Under the pieces are notes generated by a model. The model worked only from the letters and a program-made list of their open reading frames with translations. It was not told where the DNA came from and made no database searches. From CAYJVB01 sp964373575 (GTDB lineage: Archaea > Aenigmatarchaeota > Aenigmatarchaeia > CG10238-14): a DNA stretch of 15,507 nt. Of the stretch, positions 12,486 to 15,507 are shown piece after piece (the stretch's first letter is position 1; each line of letters opens with the position of its first letter). The DNA is taken from contig CAYJVB010000017.1 in the NCBI GenBank assembly GCA_964373575.1, positions 1 to 15,507 on the forward strand, given 5' to 3'. Both the position numbers and the translations under genes were made by a program.

Positions 12486-13424
12486 GTGCTGAAAGATTTT
12501 CTATCCGTCGATGATCTCAAACGGGAAGAGTTATTTGAAATATTTGATCTCTCGGCAAAACTCAAGAGACAACCTGTAGTTTCACTCCTCAAAAACAAGA
12601 TGTTCTGCCTTTATTTCGAAAAACCTTCTACAAGAACAAAGATGTCTTTTGATGTAGGCATTAAACAGCTAGGTGGTGATTTGTTCTATTTTGATCCTTC
12701 TGTGAGTCAGGTTTCAAGAGGCGAAACTATTGGAGATACTGTAAAGGTTATGGAAAGATATGTTAATGCTGGTATTATAGCCAGAGTTTTTTCTCACGAC
12801 GCATTAACATTGATGGCTAAGACAACCGATTTGCGCGTCATAAATGCACTATCAGATTTAGAACACCCTTGCCAAGTATTAGCTGATTTATTCACAATTA
12901 AGGAAAAATTCAAAGACTTCAAGGACATTAAACTGGCTTTTATCGGTGATGGAAACAATGTCTGTAACTCTTTGTTGATTGGATGCAGTAAGATGGGTAT
13001 GAATATTTCTGTTGGCTGTCCACGAGATTATCAACCTGATGGAAAAATTTTGGAGATGTCAAAAAATTATGCAAAATTAACAAAAGCGCATGTTGAAGTT
13101 TTAGATGATCCAAGGAAGGCTGTAAAAGACGCTAATGTTATTTACACTGATACTTTTGTTAGCATGGGTGAAGAAAGGGAAGAAGAGAAAAGGTTAAAGG
13201 ATTTCTTACCGAATTATCAGGTGAACTCGAAGCTAATTGATCTTGCAGCGAAGGATGTTTTGTTTATGCACTGTTTGCCCGCTCATAGAGGTCAAGAGGT
13301 TACGGCTGATGTTTTGGATGGCTATCGTTCAATTGTCTTTGATCAGGCTGAAAATAGGTTGCATTCACAAAAGGCCTTATTAGTTAAGATGTTTGGATTA
13401 GAGAAGTGGCTGAATTTGAAATGA
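12486..13424 (+). CDS. argF: Ornithine carbamoyltransferase
   Basis: OTCase joins carbamoyl phosphate and ornithine to give citrulline in arginine synthesis (or the reverse in arginine breakdown). The 312 residues are full length. Carbamoyl-phosphate site: K46-P-S-T-R-T51 and H127-P-C-Q130. The ornithine-binding SMGEE loop and HCLPAHRGQEVT with its Cys are present, as is IGDGNNVCNSL in the second domain. GTG 12486 is supported by AAGGGG just upstream. It is the second gene of an operon with the acyl-CoA synthetase. The class III aminotransferase at the right end could act in the same pathway. Confidence 0.95.
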   Translation: MLKDFLSVDDLKREELFEIFDLSAKLKRQPVVSLLKNKMFCLYFEKPSTRTKMSFDVGIKQLGGDLFYFDPSVSQVSRGETIGDTVKVMERYVNAGIIARVFSHDALTLMAKTTDLRVINALSDLEHPCQVLADLFTIKEKFKDFKDIKLAFIGDGNNVCNSLLIGCSKMGMNISVGCPRDYQPDGKILEMSKNYAKLTKAHVEVLDDPRKAVKDANVIYTDTFVSMGEEREEEKRLKDFLPNYQVNSKLIDLAAKDVLFMHCLPAHRGQEVTADVLDGYRSIVFDQAENRLHSQKALLVKMFGLEKWLNLK

Positions 13425-13455
13425 AGATGAGAAAAATCATTATTTAAACAAAGCT

Positions 13456-13848
13456 TCAGAATAAGACGGGAGCTCCTATTATCAAGAAAAATCCCAAAAG
13501 GCTTCTAGCTATTCTGGGTATGTCATCTGTCCAATGTATTGTTAAAGCTGTCTCAAACCTGTTTCTGTATATGGAGTGAATACCGTCGATTACTAGGAAA
13601 AGGCCGACTGATGTTATGCCAATAAGGTGTGTAACATAAGTCAATCCTATAACGTATCTAAAAGTCCTCATTAATTGATCTGGGAACTCATTAGCAATAT
13701 TTCCATCCCAAAATATAGAACGCCAAGAAAGAGGGGATTTTAACTTTTCATTTACTAAGTAACTAACCCACTTCTTCACTCCGGTGAAAAAGCCTTTTAT
13801 CCTCTTGGAGAAGCTAGGCTTCAACTTCTCTGCCGGCTTTTGAGCCAT
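13456..13848 (-). CDS. Two-span membrane protein of unknown function
   Basis: A 130-residue protein. A basic, soluble N-terminus (MAQKPAEKLKPSFSKRIKGF) is followed by a hydrophobic stretch near 65-90 (VIGLTYVTHLIGITSVGLFL). A loop with charged and aromatic residues (HSIYRNRFETALTIHWTDDI) leads to a last span, 114-130 (ARSLLGFFLIIGAPVLF), that ends the protein. ATG 13848 is about 28 bases from a TATA box, so it is probably leaderless. It is convergent with argF. No family recognised. Confidence 0.72.
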   Translation of the reverse strand: MAQKPAEKLKPSFSKRIKGFFTGVKKWVSYLVNEKLKSPLSWRSIFWDGNIANEFPDQLMRTFRYVIGLTYVTHLIGITSVGLFLVIDGIHSIYRNRFETALTIHWTDDIPRIARSLLGFFLIIGAPVLF

Positions 13849-13873
13849 GTTAGTAAATAACTGTTGCGGACTA

Positions 13874-13882
13874 CTTATAAAG
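13874..13882 (-). promoter_or_regulatory. TATA box of the two-span membrane protein
   Basis: The minus strand reads CTTTATAAG here, centred about 30 bases before ATG 13848, predicting a transcript that begins within a few bases of the start codon. Confidence 0.5.
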
Positions 13883-13979
13883 GTAACGATTGGCCCATTT
13901 TTTCGTCCTGTTTAAAGGATTTTATGGTTTTTTGCTAACTATTAAAGCAATAATATTATATATAACAGCTATTAAAGTC

Positions 13980-14030
13980 TAAAAAATGAAGAAAAAAATA
14001 AAATAATTATTCTAGAGCTTTATTTAAGCT
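13980..14030 (-). terminator. Terminator region after the aminotransferase gene
   Basis: On the minus strand a small hairpin, AGCTT-AAATA-AAGCT (14030-14016), is followed by T-rich runs through 13980. Archaeal termination needs mainly the T-runs; the hairpin may be incidental. It lies 25-75 bases after the aminotransferase stop. Confidence 0.45.
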
Positions 14031-14055
14031 AAAAAGGATACAAATAACTTTAGAT

Positions 14056-15273
14056 TCACAATTTTTTGACAACATTTTCAAAAATTTCAAGTCCCTTGTC
14101 AATTTCTCGCTCGGTTATTATCAGCGGTGGGCAGAAGCGCATCGAAGTAAAACCACACCCTAGCAAAAGCAATCCCTCTTTGAATGCTTCGAACTCGACT
14201 ATGTCCCTCATTCTTTTGTTGGGAAAATCTACAGCCAACATTAACCCTAGTCCCTTGGAATTACTAAGCTTATCAGGATATTTTTCCTCCATCTCTTTCA
14301 ACCTGTCTAGGAAATAATTGCCCATCTTTTTGGTATTATTCAGCAGTTTTTTCTCCTCAATTATCTCTATAGTCTTAAGTCCAACAGCTAAATCTATCCT
14401 ATCACCGCCACCCCACGTGCTACCAACAGCACCGGGCTCATTAGGGTCAAAACTAGACGAAGTTATCGTTGCTCCTACTTGCAAGCTTTTAGCTACGGTC
14501 ATAATGTCTGGGACAACATTATAGTGTTGAAATGACCACCACTCTCCTGTTCTACCCATTCCGGATTGGATCTCATCTATTATTAACGGCACTCCATAAT
14601 ATTTTGTCACTTCTCTCAGATTTTTTATGAATCTTTTGCTGCCGACATTGTAACCCCCTTCCCCTTGAACTATCTCTGCCAGGACGAATGCCACATCCCT
14701 CTCGGCTAGGATTTTGTCTATTTCAAACACATTTGGATCTGACTCTGATGTGCAGAAGTCTATAGTAATATTCTGAAGTTCGGGGTAGTTCTTTTTTTGA
14801 ATTGGTTTGCTATGGGTATAGGTTAAGGCACCAAGAGTTCTGCCATGAAAGGCACCTTTCATCGAAATACCAGGTAAAGGCCCTCTTTGACGGTAAGCGA
14901 ATTTTATGGCATTCTCAATAGCTTCAGCACCTGAATTTATGAAGAATACTTTTTTCAAAGAGCGAGGCACAATCTTTAACAGTTTTTCGGCTAATTCAGC
15001 CTGCTCTTCTATATAAAAATCCTGTCCAGCGATTTTGTGGACGCTTTTCTCTACACAGTCCTTTAAACATTTCATAATTTCTGGATTTCCATAACCAACT
15101 GCAGCAGTGCAGACATTAGCATTGAAATCAAGATACCAGTTATTATCAACATCTTGGAGATAGCAACCTTTGCCACCACGAATCACAAGGGGATACGCAT
15201 AAGTGCCGGGAACTGTATATTTTGCAATTTTTTTGACTATTTTTATTGCCTTAGGCCCGGGAATTTTGTTCAC
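14056..15273 (-). CDS. Class III (omega) aminotransferase, PLP-dependent
   Basis: A 405-residue fold-type I aminotransferase of the ornithine/acetylornithine/4-aminobutyrate group. Visible sites: S114-G-A116 phosphate cup (FINSGAEAIENA), FHGRT at 142-146, D233-E-I-Q236 (IIDEIQSGMGRTGEW) and the PLP lysine K262 (TVAKSLQVGAT). TWGGGDRID replaces the usual TFGGNP and resembles the lysine- and GABA-aminotransferase branches, so the substrate is uncertain. Ornithine is attractive because argF is nearby, but that is inference. The start is GTG 15273, 26 bases after the centre of a TATA box, so leaderless. Confidence 0.9.
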   Translation of the reverse strand: MNKIPGPKAIKIVKKIAKYTVPGTYAYPLVIRGGKGCYLQDVDNNWYLDFNANVCTAAVGYGNPEIMKCLKDCVEKSVHKIAGQDFYIEEQAELAEKLLKIVPRSLKKVFFINSGAEAIENAIKFAYRQRGPLPGISMKGAFHGRTLGALTYTHSKPIQKKNYPELQNITIDFCTSESDPNVFEIDKILAERDVAFVLAEIVQGEGGYNVGSKRFIKNLREVTKYYGVPLIIDEIQSGMGRTGEWWSFQHYNVVPDIMTVAKSLQVGATITSSSFDPNEPGAVGSTWGGGDRIDLAVGLKTIEIIEEKKLLNNTKKMGNYFLDRLKEMEEKYPDKLSNSKGLGLMLAVDFPNKRMRDIVEFEAFKEGLLLLGCGFTSMRFCPPLIITEREIDKGLEIFENVVKKL

Positions 15274-15294
15274 AAATTTAATTTCGATTCTCGA

Positions 15295-15303
15295 TTTTTA
15301 TAG
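15295..15303 (-). promoter_or_regulatory. TATA box of the aminotransferase gene
   Basis: The minus strand reads CTATAAAAA, centred 26 bases before GTG 15273. Transcription would start at the start codon itself. Confidence 0.55.
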
Positions 15304-15455
15304 ATTCTTGAACAACAATATTAACTTCAGATTATCAATAAAATGTATAACCGCTTGTTCTACAGCTTTATAACATAATATGATTGTTTCTTAGCTAAAA
15401 GTCTATTAAATTCATAATGAAGTTATTTATAACAGTTATTTTATACTATTACTGA
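15304..15455. other. Non-coding stretch before the right end repeat
   Basis: About 150 AT-rich bases between the aminotransferase promoter and the right inverted repeat. I see no open frame of note, no RNA gene and no repeat inside it. It is where a regulatory region or the edge of an element would lie. Confidence 0.5.
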
Positions 15456-15507
15456 GGTACCGTTGCCTAATTCTAAATAATAACTCTACTTTTCTCTAAT
15501 CAAAATC
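15456..15507. repeat. Right copy of 52-bp terminal inverted repeat
   Basis: The exact reverse complement of positions 3-54, running from GGTACC to the last base of the window. Identity with the left copy is 52 of 52 and stops abruptly inside the window. See the left copy for interpretation. Confidence 0.93.

Noticed and set aside
13935..15425. Similar CTATTAAAG and AAAGTCT words in the gaps on both sides of the aminotransferase
   Set aside because: The shared stretches are short and AT-rich; the match is weak and could be chance.
1..15507. Linear or hairpin-ended extrachromosomal element
   Set aside because: The content is core chromosomal (r-proteins, RNA polymerase, TyrRS, tRNA) with no replication or virus genes; the end repeats are better explained as a chromosomal repeat or assembly limit.

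Overview
The window is AT-rich archaeal chromosomal DNA. Evidence: archaeal/eukaryotic-type RNA polymerase subunits (RpoK, RpoN), the conserved eL18-uL13-uS9 ribosomal protein block, an archaeal TyrRS, a beta-CASP nuclease of the archaeal CPSF type, TATA boxes about 25 bases before start codons, many apparently leaderless genes, and a tRNA-Gly with an insertion in the anticodon loop. I cannot place the lineage. Small unknown membrane proteins and compact operons would suit a DPANN-type or deep euryarchaeal genome, but that is a guess.

Layout. Positions 3-54 and 15456-15507 are perfect 52-bp inverted repeats that form the two ends of the window. Next to the left repeat lie a small winged-helix regulator and a ParB/sulfiredoxin-fold protein, with a palindrome and TATA box upstream. 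TyrRS (+) then converges on a minus-strand operon: eL18, uL13, uS9, a small two-span membrane protein, rpoN, rpoK. Upstream of that operon are a 59-residue two-span membrane protein, a stretch of small broken frames, an unknown 162-residue protein whose basic tail is repeated after its stop codon, two short overlapping frames, and tRNA-Gly(CCC).

From about 5.8 kb to 13.4 kb the genes run on the plus strand: an aCPSF2-like nuclease; a VapBC pair with an AbrB-type antitoxin; a scarred patch (7.8-8.3 kb) with a fragment of the nuclease gene, a tandem repeat and a minus-strand transposase-like zinc ribbon; a TraB/TIKI-family membrane protein; a small helical protein; an RtcA-like RNA cyclase that seems to lack a conserved active-site Glu; a LysM lipoprotein; and an operon of an ADP-forming acyl-CoA synthetase alpha-type subunit with ornithine carbamoyltransferase. 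The right end has a two-span membrane protein and a class III aminotransferase on the minus strand.

How the genes fit together: transcription and translation core (rpoK, rpoN, r-proteins, TyrRS, tRNA-Gly), RNA processing (aCPSF2, RtcA), and amino acid and energy metabolism (OTCase, class III aminotransferase, ADP-forming synthetase). Between them is a small accessory patch marked by toxin-antitoxin genes and mobile-element debris. I see no complete insertion sequence, CRISPR array, rRNA or replication origin. The best leads are the end repeats, the odd tRNA loop, the tail duplication, the secreted LysM protein and the altered RtcA.
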